64,000 bases of DNA from an uncultured Alphaproteobacteria bacterium (GTDB taxonomy: Bacteria; Pseudomonadota; Alphaproteobacteria; Rs-D84), in NCBI GenBank assembly GCA_944392535.1, contig CALXWY010000003.1:1-64000 (forward strand), read 5' to 3'. The position numbers and the translations under genes are program-made. Positions 24,743 through 34,700 of the stretch are shown here, piece by piece; the first letter of the stretch is position 1, and each line of letters starts with the position of its first letter. The notes beneath the pieces are model-generated. The model saw only the letters and a program-made list of their open reading frames with translations, made no database searches and was not told the DNA's origin.

Positions 24743-25960
24743 ATGCAAAACGAATTATTACGGGAACTGGAATTACGTGGATTTATTAACCAGTCATCCA
24801 ATATAGATGGTTTGAATGATGCGCTGAATGCGGGACGCGTCGTAGGATATTGGGGAACCGACCCAACCGGGGATTCATTGCATGTTGGGCATTTGGCGTC
24901 ATTAATGTTAATGCGGTGGTTTCAGAAATATGGGCACAAGCCGATTTTACTGGTTGGTGGGGCAACTGGACGTATCGGCGACCCGTCGGGGCGTGACAAG
25001 GGGCGCCCAATGCTAACCGATGAACAAATTGAACATAATTGTGCCGGGTTGCGTCGGTCTATTTCAAAGTTTATCCAGTTTGGCGATGGCGATACAGATG
25101 CCATTATGGTTGATAATAATGATTGGATGAAAAATTATGGCCATATGGAATTTTTGCGCGAGTATGGAACAGATTTTACTGTACCACGTATGCTGTCAAT
25201 GGAAAGTGTGCGGCGTCGTCTGGAAAATGGAATGACGTTTTTGGAATTTAATTATATGACTTTCCAGGCGGTTGATTTTTTAACATTGTATAAAAAATAT
25301 GGTTGCACGTTACAGTTTTGTGGCGCAGATCAATGGGGCAACTGTATCATGGGAATTGAACTGATACGTAAAAAGTTGGGTAAAGAGGCATTTGTTTTAT
25401 CAACCGCGCTGATAACAGATTCCCGCGGCGAAAAAATTGGTAAATCTGCGGGTAATGCGGTTTGGGTTAATGAAGATAAAACATCGCCGTATGAATACTA
25501 TCAGTATTTCCGCAATACGCCGGATGATTTGGTGGAAAAATTCTTGAAAATATTCACAGAAATTCCATTGGATGAAATTGCACGATTGTCCGAATTACAG
25601 GGCGCAGAATTAAATTCTGCAAAGCGGGTATTGGCATTTGCTGCAACAGAAATTGCGCATGGGCATGATGCCGCGGTTGCCGCAGAAAGTGCATCAGATG
25701 CATTGTTCGCAGGTGGCGCAAATTCAGAAAATATCCCAACGACAGAAATTAAAATGTCGGGAAAAATGGGTGTTCTGGATTTCTTGGTCGCGATAAAAAT
25801 GTTTTCATCAAAATCCGAAGCGCGCCGCATGGTGGAACAAGGGGGTATTCAGATTGATGGCGAAAAAATTACGGACTGGAAATCAGATGTTTATCCAAGG
25901 GATGAAATGATGGTTCAGCGTGGTAAAAAAATATTCTTGCGCGTTGTTAATAAAAATTAA
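24743..25960 (+). CDS. tyrS: Tyrosyl-tRNA synthetase
   Basis: 405 aa, class Ic aminoacyl-tRNA synthetase that charges tRNA-Tyr. The HIGH-type motif is HVGH at 47-50, followed by GGATGRIGDPSGR. The KMSKS-equivalent loop is KIGKS at 231-235. An S4 RNA-binding domain closes the protein (SSKSEARRMVEQGGIQIDGEKI). Its TAA shares a base with the ATG of the next gene (TAATG), so translation of the two is coupled. Confidence 0.97.
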   Translation: MQNELLRELELRGFINQSSNIDGLNDALNAGRVVGYWGTDPTGDSLHVGHLASLMLMRWFQKYGHKPILLVGGATGRIGDPSGRDKGRPMLTDEQIEHNCAGLRRSISKFIQFGDGDTDAIMVDNNDWMKNYGHMEFLREYGTDFTVPRMLSMESVRRRLENGMTFLEFNYMTFQAVDFLTLYKKYGCTLQFCGADQWGNCIMGIELIRKKLGKEAFVLSTALITDSRGEKIGKSAGNAVWVNEDKTSPYEYYQYFRNTPDDLVEKFLKIFTEIPLDEIARLSELQGAELNSAKRVLAFAATEIAHGHDAAVAAESASDALFAGGANSENIPTTEIKMSGKMGVLDFLVAIKMFSSKSEARRMVEQGGIQIDGEKITDWKSDVYPRDEMMVQRGKKIFLRVVNKN

Positions 25961-27036
25961 TGAGAAAAATAGTCGTTGGTTTATTTTTAGGATGTTTGTT
26001 TGTGGCCCAGCCAGTTTGGGCCGCAAATGAATTATCACAGGTCCAGGCGCAAATCAAACAAACAGAACAACAAAATAAAAAGTTAACCCAGCAAGTAAAT
26101 TCATCTGATCGTGAAATTGAATCAACAAAAAAGAAACTGGTACGTGTCGCGGACAGATTCAGTGATTTGGAATCCCAGCGACGCGCAGTTGAAAGTAAAA
26201 TTCGCGAATTGGATAAACAACGCGATGAATTGACACAATCTTTGGAACAAAACCAGGAACGTATTGCCGATGCAGCGGCCAGTATTTTGTTTGTTGCATC
26301 GCACCCAAATTTTGATTCTGAAAATATGCGGGAATATATTTTGACGTCTGCGGTGTTGTCAGGGGCGGCGGATAATTTTGATACAGAAATTCAAAGCGCA
26401 ACTGAAAAAATTCAAGAATTACAAAAAATTCGCGCAGAACGCGCTGTTGAAAAAGAAAAATTGGACAGAACAGCCAAACGTTATGCCGATGAAAAAGATG
26501 AACTGGATAAGTTATTGCGTACGCGGTCGGCGCAAAATCAAAAATTACGAACCCAGCAATCCGAATTACAAAAAAAATTGCGTGAACTGTCGGCACGCGC
26601 AAAGACAATATCTGAATTAATGGCCGGCGTGGGGAGTTCAGAAATGTCGGGGGATTCACGTTTTTCATTGCGGAAATTAAATCAGCCTGTGCGTGGCCGG
26701 GTTGTGGTGCACTTTGGCGAAAAAACTGCACTGGGGTTGCAATCAGATGGATGGCGGATTCGGGTGCGGGGCGATGCATTGGTTATGGCGCCGGCCGATG
26801 GCACTGTAAAATTTGCCGATAATTTCAAGGGTTTTGGCAAGGTTATAATTATGTCGCATAAGAATGGGTATAATACAATTATGACAAATCTGGGGACAAT
26901 AAATGTAATGTTGGGGCAAGATGTGCTGGCTGGTGAACCGATTGGGCGGATGAATCCAGACAAGGGCGAAATGTATCTGGAAGTGCGCCGTGGAAACAAG
27001 GTGGTTAATCCAGCGCAACTGTTCAAAGAAGACTGA
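25960..27036 (+). CDS. EnvC-like murein hydrolase activator (M23 fold, degenerate)
   Basis: 358 aa with a signal peptide ending near VWA. About 20-220 is a long coiled coil rich in Gln, Glu, Lys and Arg. The LytM/M23 domain occupies about 235-355 (RVVVHFGEKT, VMAPADGTVKFADNFKGFGKVIIMSH, GEPIGRM, LYLEVRRG-like end). The zinc ligands of active M23 enzymes (HxxxD and HxH) are largely missing, as in EnvC, so it most likely activates amidases at the septum rather than cutting the wall itself. Coupled to tyrS by a 1-bp overlap. In many alphaproteobacteria this gene is directly followed by ctpA; here the Fic/kinase pair is inserted between them. Confidence 0.88.
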   Translation: MRKIVVGLFLGCLFVAQPVWAANELSQVQAQIKQTEQQNKKLTQQVNSSDREIESTKKKLVRVADRFSDLESQRRAVESKIRELDKQRDELTQSLEQNQERIADAAASILFVASHPNFDSENMREYILTSAVLSGAADNFDTEIQSATEKIQELQKIRAERAVEKEKLDRTAKRYADEKDELDKLLRTRSAQNQKLRTQQSELQKKLRELSARAKTISELMAGVGSSEMSGDSRFSLRKLNQPVRGRVVVHFGEKTALGLQSDGWRIRVRGDALVMAPADGTVKFADNFKGFGKVIIMSHKNGYNTIMTNLGTINVMLGQDVLAGEPIGRMNPDKGEMYLEVRRGNKVVNPAQLFKED

Positions 27037-27038
27037 TG

Positions 27039-27965
27039 TTATCGTGAAAATTGCTGTTCCAGTTCACGTATGTATTGCATTTGTTTGCGCATGAAAGATA
27101 ATTTTTCCAGATTATTATCTGCACTCTTTTTATTGGCCGGCGTTATGCGCAGATCATCAGACGCCTTGATAAATCGGCGCAACCATACAACCATGATGCG
27201 ATATTTCATAATTTCACGCAATGTATCGCTTTTGACGCCCGGCATGTTGTATAATGACTGGTTATGCATTTTATAGTATGCTTCATATACATTTTTATAT
27301 ATGTTCAGTTCTATTTGCAGTGGCGCAAATATATCACGATATATGAATTTATAGTCTGCTTCGGCAAAGTCAATAAATGATAAGCGGCTGGATTTTGTGT
27401 CGTACATCACGTTGCGTGAACTGATGTCGGCATGTGACCACGCGTTACGTGTTTCATATTCAAACACAGAAATTTTGTCGCGAATGTTGGCCATTTGATA
27501 AATTTCTTCGCGCGTAAACCACATGTGCATTTTGTTTTCTATGAAATTGTCAAGACGCGAAAACTTTAATTCATTTTTAATGTTGTTTCGTTGAATGTCG
27601 CCAATGGGTTTTAATTCATTCATATCAACAAGAAAACTGGCGATGCTGTTTATGATTTCAAATTGTTGACGCTTTGATAATGTGCCATATAATTCCCAGG
27701 TTAATGGAACCCCAGGCGCGCGTTCTTCCAGAATTTGATATTCTGTATCGTGGATGTATTCCATGGCGGGAATGTTATATGACGGATTGTTTTTGGCCCG
27801 GATTTCATCAATGATTTTTTTGGTTTTATGCTGCTTGGCCAGCCATGCGTTGCGCTTTTCCAGGGTAAATGTCGGTAATGGACGTTTCAGTACAAATTTG
27901 TCACCATAGTATACGGCATACGTTTCACGACCATGGTTTTCAAGATTTTTAATATCGTCCGGCAT
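27039..27965 (-). CDS. Protein kinase-like / aminoglycoside phosphotransferase-like protein
   Basis: 308 aa, cytoplasmic. It has the layout of a small kinase-like fold: a beta-rich N-lobe with a candidate ATP-binding Lys27 (FVLKRP), a catalytic loop HADISSRN (His178, Asp180, Asn185) and a metal-binding Asp199 in FIDFAEAD. These are the Brenner-type residues of the APH/lipopolysaccharide-kinase superfamily, so catalysis is plausible. Substrate unknown. Its ATG directly follows the stop of the Fic-like gene with no gap, so the two form a coupled cassette. It is convergent with the envC-like gene (2-bp gap, no terminator visible). Confidence 0.75.
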   Translation of the reverse strand: MPDDIKNLENHGRETYAVYYGDKFVLKRPLPTFTLEKRNAWLAKQHKTKKIIDEIRAKNNPSYNIPAMEYIHDTEYQILEERAPGVPLTWELYGTLSKRQQFEIINSIASFLVDMNELKPIGDIQRNNIKNELKFSRLDNFIENKMHMWFTREEIYQMANIRDKISVFEYETRNAWSHADISSRNVMYDTKSSRLSFIDFAEADYKFIYRDIFAPLQIELNIYKNVYEAYYKMHNQSLYNMPGVKSDTLREIMKYRIMVVWLRRFIKASDDLRITPANKKSADNNLEKLSFMRKQMQYIRELEQQFSR

Positions 27966-28703
27966 TTACAGTATCTTTGATTTTGTCAGTACTTGGATAA
28001 TTTCTTTTTGTGTGCGTAACATGCATGATTTCATGTATGACATATACGCCTTGTAATTTCCATTGGCATATGCAGTGATTGCGTCTTTATATTTCTGTTT
28101 GTCTGATGGGTGATTAAATACAATTGGCCGGTATCCGCCCTGAATCAGTACCCAATTCATGACCATGCGCGCCATACGTTTATTAAAATCATCAAACGGT
28201 TGCAACATAATTAATTCATAATGCACCTTGAACGCGCGTATTGGCGCAGAATCAAATGTATTGTTCAGATTAAATATAATTTCATTTAATCGTGATGGTA
28301 TTTCATGGTATTCAGGCGCATGCATACGTTGGCCATTGACAGTAATCTCAATAACCTTTGGGGTGCTGCGGAAAACGCCGCCATGGATTTTTGTGCCGGC
28401 ACACATCATGCTGTGAATGCGGCAGACTTCGGTTGCATCAATCGGCGATTTTGGATTATGTATTATATAGTCATACGCATCACCGATGTTTTTCATAGAA
28501 TTGTAATCTAAATATGGTTGCTGGTTTTTATTCGGAACATAGAATAATGTACGTGGTTCAGTGTATGATATTTCATGACGCAGCCAATTTACGTTATTTA
28601 ACCGTTTGACAGTCCCAGCACCTGATAATAACTTGGTTATTACCATGCGGTTCTGTTCAATTGGACTTTCAAACTTTTGTGTTTTTGTCATACTGTGTAC
28701 CAT
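27966..28703 (-). CDS. Fic-domain protein with degenerate active site
   Basis: 245 aa. The Fic fold is recognisable from GGVFRSTPKVIEI (107-119) and the region around the signature. The canonical HPFxDGNGRxxR reads QPFDDFNKRMAR (168-179): the catalytic His is Gln168, and the Gly residues on both sides of Asn are Phe and Lys, while Pro, Phe, Asp172, Asn and both Arg remain. Classical AMPylation is therefore doubtful; it may use another chemistry or be a regulatory pseudo-enzyme. An AGGGA ribosome site lies 3 nt before the ATG, and a strong promoter sits immediately upstream. Coupled to the kinase-like gene. Confidence 0.8.
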   Translation of the reverse strand: MVHSMTKTQKFESPIEQNRMVITKLLSGAGTVKRLNNVNWLRHEISYTEPRTLFYVPNKNQQPYLDYNSMKNIGDAYDYIIHNPKSPIDATEVCRIHSMMCAGTKIHGGVFRSTPKVIEITVNGQRMHAPEYHEIPSRLNEIIFNLNNTFDSAPIRAFKVHYELIMLQPFDDFNKRMARMVMNWVLIQGGYRPIVFNHPSDKQKYKDAITAYANGNYKAYMSYMKSCMLRTQKEIIQVLTKSKIL

Positions 28704-28715
28704 TATTCCCTATAT

Positions 28716-28743
28716 AATATAGTCCTTAAAATAAATTTGTCAA
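28716..28743 (-). promoter_or_regulatory. Strong promoter of the Fic-kinase cassette
   Basis: A perfect TTGACA (28738-28743), a 16-bp spacer and TATATT (28716-28721, 5 of 6). The expected start is only about 6 nt before the ATG at 28703. Confidence 0.6.
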
Positions 28744-28842
28744 CTTTTTTGTTGTTTTTATAAAAACGGGCTTGCAGGGTACATAATTTTGTTTTATGGT
28801 TGTTTTTGTATCATTAATCGTATTTATAAAAGGAATGCGGGC

Positions 28843-30279
28843 ATGTTGAAAAAAGTGCTGGTTTTTGTGATGTTGGTCTTGACGCCGGTTGTGTCAATGG
28901 CGGCGGATAAATCCAAGAAAGATGAACCAGTTGAACATTTAACAGATGAACAGATTTATGAACAGTTGAAAAAACTGGCGCTGGTATTTGAGGTTGCGCG
29001 TGATAACTTTGTTGAAGAAGCCGATGAAAAAAAGATGCTGGAAGCGGCGATGAACGGCATGTTACAGGCATTGGATCCGCATTCATCGTATCTGTCGGCG
29101 GATGATTTCAAAGAATTTAATGATAAATCGTTGGGTGAATTCGGTGGACTGGGAATTCAAATCACCAGTGATCGCGGGGCTGTGCGGGTCATTTCGCCAA
29201 TTGATGATACCCCCGCAGACAAGGCGGGCATCAAGGCGGGGGACTATATAACCCATATTGATGATGAACCTGTGTTTGATTTAACACTGAACCAGGCGAC
29301 CAAAAAGATGAAAGGGCGCCCAGGAACCAAGGTAAAGTTGACGGTTATATCCGAAGGGGAAGAACCGCGTACAATTACACTGAAACGCGCAATCATCAAG
29401 GTTGAATCTGTAAAATATGAAGAAAAAACAATGGCGGATGCGGACGAAGATTCAGATGAAAAAATCGGGTATATTCGTATATCGGATTTTGGCGCAACAA
29501 CATCCAAAGAATTAAACAAGGCGTTGGAAAAACTGGAAAAAAAGGATGTTGTTGGATATGTGCTGGACGTGCGAAATAATCCGGGGGGGTATTTGACGGC
29601 GGCAATTGATGTTGCGGATGCATTCCTGGATGCCGGTGAAATTGTTTCAACACGTGGCAAGCGCAAGACGGATATTGAACGTAACTATGCCACCCCGGGC
29701 GATTTGGCAAATGGAAAACCGGTCGTGGTGTTGATTAATCATGGGTCGGCATCTGCATCGGAAATTGTCGCAGGTGCACTGCAAGATAATGGGCGTGCGC
29801 TGGTTATGGGGTCGCAATCGTTCGGCAAGGGCAGTGTGCAACAGCAAAAGCCACTGGGCGATGGTACGGCAATTCATATTACAATTGCGCGTTATTATAC
29901 CCCGTCAGGACGGTCAATACAAAATGAAGGTATTACCCCCGATATAGAAGTCCTGCAGAGCAAGATAGAGGTCTTGGAACGCAAGGAAAGTTTATATTCC
30001 GAAGCGTCATTCAAAAATGCATTGAAAAACGAAGAAGCAGAAAAGAAAAATAAAGATAAATCTGATGATGACGATGCAGAATTGTCAGACGCAGAAAAAG
30101 ATGCATTGGATTATCAGTTGCAACGCGCAATGGACATGGTGCGCGCAATGGCAAAATTGAAAGAAAGGGCGGATTTTGTTCCGGCAACACCGGAATCAAA
30201 CGCGGCGTTGGATACAGATGTGGATGCTGGGAACCCAGAATCTGGGGATGCCGATGGTGAAACAAATAATGAAAAGTAA
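28843..30279 (+). CDS. ctpA: C-terminal processing protease (S41)
   Basis: 478 aa from the ATG at 28843 (AAAAGGA 8 nt upstream) with a signal peptide ending near SMA. A PDZ domain lies at about 80-170 (FGGLGIQITSDRG..GDYITHIDDEPV). The S41 catalytic Ser304 in HGSASASE and Lys329 in SFGKGS are 25 residues apart, as expected. The last ~85 residues are a charged Lys/Glu/Asp tail. CtpA is a periplasmic serine protease that trims cell-wall enzymes and membrane proteins. Usually follows an envC-like gene. The next gene begins 14 nt downstream, so it is in the same transcript. Confidence 0.95.
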   Translation: MLKKVLVFVMLVLTPVVSMAADKSKKDEPVEHLTDEQIYEQLKKLALVFEVARDNFVEEADEKKMLEAAMNGMLQALDPHSSYLSADDFKEFNDKSLGEFGGLGIQITSDRGAVRVISPIDDTPADKAGIKAGDYITHIDDEPVFDLTLNQATKKMKGRPGTKVKLTVISEGEEPRTITLKRAIIKVESVKYEEKTMADADEDSDEKIGYIRISDFGATTSKELNKALEKLEKKDVVGYVLDVRNNPGGYLTAAIDVADAFLDAGEIVSTRGKRKTDIERNYATPGDLANGKPVVVLINHGSASASEIVAGALQDNGRALVMGSQSFGKGSVQQQKPLGDGTAIHITIARYYTPSGRSIQNEGITPDIEVLQSKIEVLERKESLYSEASFKNALKNEEAEKKNKDKSDDDDAELSDAEKDALDYQLQRAMDMVRAMAKLKERADFVPATPESNAALDTDVDAGNPESGDADGETNNEK

Positions 30280-30293
30280 CAGGATATAAATTT

Positions 30294-30956
30294 ATGAAAA
30301 ACGAATATAAACGTTATTTTTTGCAGAATTGGAAAATCTTTGATGCGTTTAATTTGCCCAAGAACTTTGTTGTTGATGGTGATCTGGATTTATCTGATAT
30401 GGGGCTGGATGAATTACCAAATATGTCAACCGTAAAGGTAAAAGGGCGCTTTGATTGTTCGCACAATAATTTGGTGTCTTTGATTGGGGCGCCACGTACG
30501 GCCAAGCATTTTGATTGTTCGTACAATAAATTGAAAAATTTGGTCGGTGCGCCGTCAGTCACCCAGGTTTTTGATTGCAGTCATAATAATTTGAAATCTT
30601 TGAATCATTCCCCAGATTTCGTGGATATTTTTAATTGTTCTGGAAATCAATTGTTGTCGCTGGAATATGGTCCGCGACGTGCCAATGTGTATGATTGTGC
30701 AAATAATAAACTGGTTTCGTTATATGGGGCACCGCGCAAAGTTCAATATTTTTGTTGTGCGTACAATTTATTAAATCGGTTGATTTATGGTCCGGTGCGC
30801 GCCGAAATTTATGATTGTTCATATAATCGGTTGTGTACGCTGGATGATGCGCCACGTGTGGCAGAAAAACTGGATTGTTCGTATAACGATGATTTGATTC
30901 CGGGGCGGATACCATCAGGGATACAAATGTTGCTGTGTAATCAGCGGACACGTTGA
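30294..30956 (+). CDS. Solenoid repeat protein (LRR-like)
   Basis: 220 aa without a signal peptide. After an N-terminal cap, about 8 repeats of about 20-21 residues follow the pattern FDCSxNxLxSLxGAPRxxxx (FDCSHNNLVSL, FDCSYNKLKNL, YDCSYNRLCTL). Such Cys-Ser-x-Asn-x-Leu ladders resemble leucine-rich repeats and are scattered in bacteria and phages; they usually bind proteins. A ribosome site (AGGA) precedes the ATG. Likely co-transcribed with ctpA and ended by a strong terminator. Partner unknown. Confidence 0.8.
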   Translation: MKNEYKRYFLQNWKIFDAFNLPKNFVVDGDLDLSDMGLDELPNMSTVKVKGRFDCSHNNLVSLIGAPRTAKHFDCSYNKLKNLVGAPSVTQVFDCSHNNLKSLNHSPDFVDIFNCSGNQLLSLEYGPRRANVYDCANNKLVSLYGAPRKVQYFCCAYNLLNRLIYGPVRAEIYDCSYNRLCTLDDAPRVAEKLDCSYNDDLIPGRIPSGIQMLLCNQRTR

Positions 30957-30959
30957 TAA

Positions 30960-30988
30960 AAAAAACGGGATTTTTATCCCGTTTTTTT
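30960..30988. terminator. Bidirectional terminator
   Basis: A 10-bp perfect stem (30961-30970 with 30977-30986) with A and T tails, between the convergent repeat-protein gene and the ClpP-like gene, whose stop codon (30987-30989) touches it. Confidence 0.85.
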
Positions 30989-31661
30989 ATCGCTGTTTTG
31001 TTTTACGATTTATAAATGTGCCTTGGCTGGTCAGAATCCAGTCGCACATTTTTTTGTCCAGACAATCGTACGCAGAAATTTGGCTGTATTCCGTACGTTG
31101 GTATTTTAATAATTCGCGCTTGGTTATATTTGTGTATTGCAGGTATGGCGCAAAAAAACTGTCGCGCATTTCTTTTTCATATTTTGCGGCCTTGTCAATT
31201 TCTATGGGTTTGGTTACAGAATAAACACTGCGACCATAATGAATCAGATTGTATGATTGTTCATACATAATGCGAAATCCTGGGGTGCCTTGGACGGCAA
31301 TCAGACTGGCGCATGATGACGCGTTACCGGTAATAAATGTGCGAATAATTGCGTCTTTGGCACGCGCCAGATTTAATAATGACATGATGCTTTTATTGAC
31401 AGACAGTTGGCCACCTGGTGAATCAATGCAAATGTCAATTACCTGGGGCGCGTTCTTTGGCAGTGAATATGGGGTTAGGATTGGTCCCAGATTTATTCCG
31501 ATTGCTTCTGGGCGCCAATGCAGTTCATCAACCATATTGCTGATGTTGCCGATTAATTCAGCGCATGTTTCTGTATCAATGCTGTCCAGCAAAAATATCT
31601 TTCTGCCGGAAATATAATTTGCAGACTTTAATGTGTTTATTATTTTTGCACCGTCAGGCAT
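30987..31661 (-). CDS. ClpP-like serine protease homologue
   Basis: 224 aa. The ClpP/crotonase-fold core is visible: IDICIDSPGGQLS (75-87, the oxyanion SPGG), GNASSCASLIA with candidate nucleophile Ser116, and a His at 141 in YNLIHYGR, matching the Ser-His spacing of ClpP. The acidic third residue cannot be assigned. It is longer and more divergent than housekeeping ClpP and is not next to clpX, so it is a paralogue or a stand-alone ClpP-like protein. An AAGGAG ribosome site lies upstream of the ATG. No signal peptide. Confidence 0.82.
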   Translation of the reverse strand: MPDGAKIINTLKSANYISGRKIFLLDSIDTETCAELIGNISNMVDELHWRPEAIGINLGPILTPYSLPKNAPQVIDICIDSPGGQLSVNKSIMSLLNLARAKDAIIRTFITGNASSCASLIAVQGTPGFRIMYEQSYNLIHYGRSVYSVTKPIEIDKAAKYEKEMRDSFFAPYLQYTNITKRELLKYQRTEYSQISAYDCLDKKMCDWILTSQGTFINRKTKQR

Positions 31662-31726
31662 ACGAATAACTCCTTTGAATGACCTTGTGATACAAAAATG
31701 TTAATTTGTCAATGTTTTTATAAGTC

Positions 31727-31755
31727 TTGCCTTGGGAATAAAATGGGGGTATCAT
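31727..31755 (+). promoter_or_regulatory. Promoter of the pyruvate oxidoreductase gene
   Basis: TTGCCT (31727-31732), a 17-bp spacer and TATCAT (31750-31755), 35 bp before the ATG. Confidence 0.55.
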
Positions 31756-31790
31756 ATGGCGCGTATGAATTTTTAACAGGGAAATGAAAA

Positions 31791-34700
31791 ATGGCAAATT
31801 TAATTGTTGATGGTAACTGGGCGGCGGCGGATGTCGCGTACAGATGTGTTGATTTTGCGGCAATTTATCCAATTACCCCCAGCAGCACGATGGGTGAATT
31901 AGCGGATGAATGGTCTTTCCAGCATAAAAAAAATATATGGGGGGCAATTCCGCAAATAATTGAAATGCAATCCGAAGGCGGGGCCGCCGGCGCAATGCAC
32001 GGTGCGCTGCAAATGGGCGCGTTGGCCACAACGTTTACAGCATCCCAGGGATTGTTACTGATGATTCCGAATATGTACAAAATTGCTGGTGAACAAACAC
32101 CATTTGTTATGCATGTCGCTGCGCGCGCATTGGCAACACATGCATTATCAATATTTGGTGATCACAGTGATGTTATGTCTGTACGACAGACTGGATTTGC
32201 GCTGTTGTCCAGTCATAATGTGCAACAGGCACATGATATGGCGGCAATCGCACATGCGGCAACAATTCGGGCACGTGTTCCGTTCTTGCACTTCTTTGAT
32301 GGATTCCGCACCAGTCACGAAGAATCAAGACTGGATCGGGTAACGGATGATGTTTTACGTGAAATGTTGCCGGATGATTTAGTGCTGAAAAATCGCGCGC
32401 GTGGAATGACGCCAGATAAGCCGACGGTACGTGGCACAGCGCAAAATCCAGATGTGTTTTTCCAAAGTCGCGAGGCCGCAAATCCACTGTATGCAAAAAC
32501 ACCGGAAATCGTTCAAGAATGTATGGATAAATTCGCAGAACTGACCGGGCGCAAATATAACTTGGTGGATTATGTTGGTGATCCGAATGCCGAAAATGTT
32601 ATTGTCGCCATGGGCAGTGCGTGCGAAACAATTGAAGAAACAATGGCGCATTTGCCGGCTGGATTGGGGGTGTTAAAGATTCACTTGTATCGGCCGTTCC
32701 CACGGGATGCGTTTTTGGCGGCGTTGCCAAAAACTGTAAAGCGCATTGCGGTATTGGACAGATGTAAAGAACCAGGCGCATTGGGTGAACCATTGTACCA
32801 AGATGTAAAAACAGTTGTTGGCGATTCGGTTGCTGTGTATGGTGGGCGATATGGTTTGGGGTCCAAAGAATTCAAACCGCGTGATGTCAAAGCGGTATAC
32901 GAAAACTTGATGCGTGGTACGTTGCACCATAATTTTACAGTTGGTATAGAAGACGATTTATCGGAACTGTCGCTGAAAACAGATCCGGCATTTGCCATAG
33001 AAGATCCGAATTTCAAAACGGCGATTTTGTACGGAATCGGGTCAGATGGAACCGTGGGCGCGGTAAAGAATATTGTGAAGATTGTTGGTGAAAATTCTGA
33101 TTTGTACCCACAATCGTACGCGGTTTATGATTCTAAGAAATCTGGGGGATTGACGGCGTCGCATATCAGATTTTCTGATGCGCCGATAAAAAGCCAATAT
33201 TTGGTTGAAGTGGCGGACTTTATCAGTGTGTCAAACTTTATGATTGCGCAACGTTTTGATGTATTTCGTGGTTTGCGTCCGGGTGGAACTGTTATGATTA
33301 ACACGTCGCTGGAACCAGATGTTGCATTTGCAAATTTACCACGTGATACCCAAGAACATTTAATGCGTTTGCATGCGCGGGTATTCTTTCTGAATGCAAA
33401 TGCGGCCGCAGCAGAACTGGGGTTGGGCAACAGAATTAATACGTTTATTATGTTAAATTTCTTTAATTTAACACATGTAATTGAACCATCAGTTGCCGCA
33501 GAAAGTGCAAAAATCGCAATTGAAAAAACATATAAAAAGAAAGGCATGAATGTCGTAGAGGCAAATTGGGCCGCAGTGGACAAGGCGGCGGACTATTTGC
33601 ACGAGTATATATTGCCGTCATCTGTATCAAATTTTGCGCCGGATTTTATTCCCGCAATGACATCAGATGCGCCGGCCGAAATTGCAGGCACATTGGGCGA
33701 AATGGCGGCGCAGCGTGGTGATGCATTGCCGGTGTCGCGTTTCCGTGTTGATGGATTGTTTGGCGCCGGGCAATATCCAGTTGGGACATCAAAATATGAA
33801 AAGCGGGCAATATCTGAACGGGTCGCAACTGTTGATTTGGAAAAGTGTATCCAGTGCGGAAAATGTTCGGCATTGTGTCCACATGCGGCGATTCGTATCA
33901 AGGTGATGACCCCAGAACAAGCCGACCAGGCGCGCGCAGATGGTGTAATTGTTGTTCCGATGAAAACACCAGAACTGGGGCCTGATATGTATTATACGTT
34001 GAATATTTCACCGGCGGATTGCACTGGGTGCAATATATGTGTTACAAACTGTCCGGTTCATGCATTGTCAATGATGGCGTTAAAAGATGCCGGGGATCAA
34101 CAGCGTGCGTTTGATGCCGCGCAAAAAATTCATGATATTCCGCGCGAAAAATTGAACCTGAATATACCAAAGCATGTTGAATTATTGCCACACTATTTTG
34201 AATTCCCGGGCGCATGTGCGGGATGTGGTGAAACGCCGTATATCAAAATGATGTCTCATTTGTTCGGTGACAGAATGATTGTCGCAAATGCAACAGGCTG
34301 TTCATCAATATATGGCGCAAATTTGCCGACAACGCCATGGACATCTGATGCCAATGGGCGTGGACCGGCGTGGTCTAATTCGTTGTTTGAAGATAATGCG
34401 GAATATGGATTAGGAATGCGAATCGCGTTGAATCAAAAGCGTGATACGCTGAAAGGATTATTGTTTGAATTAAATATTCCGAATGTTGAAGAAATGTTCG
34501 CAGAACGCGACCCAGACAAGCAACGCAAAATAGAAGAAAATTTGCGCGCGCAACTGGATAAAATTGATTCGCCGCGCGCGGCGTTGGCGCGCAGTTTGGT
34601 CGGCGAAATCGTTGACAAGTCTGTATGGATTATCGGTGGCGATGGATGGGCATATGATATTGGGTATGGTGGATTGGACCATGTTTTACACAGTGGGGAA

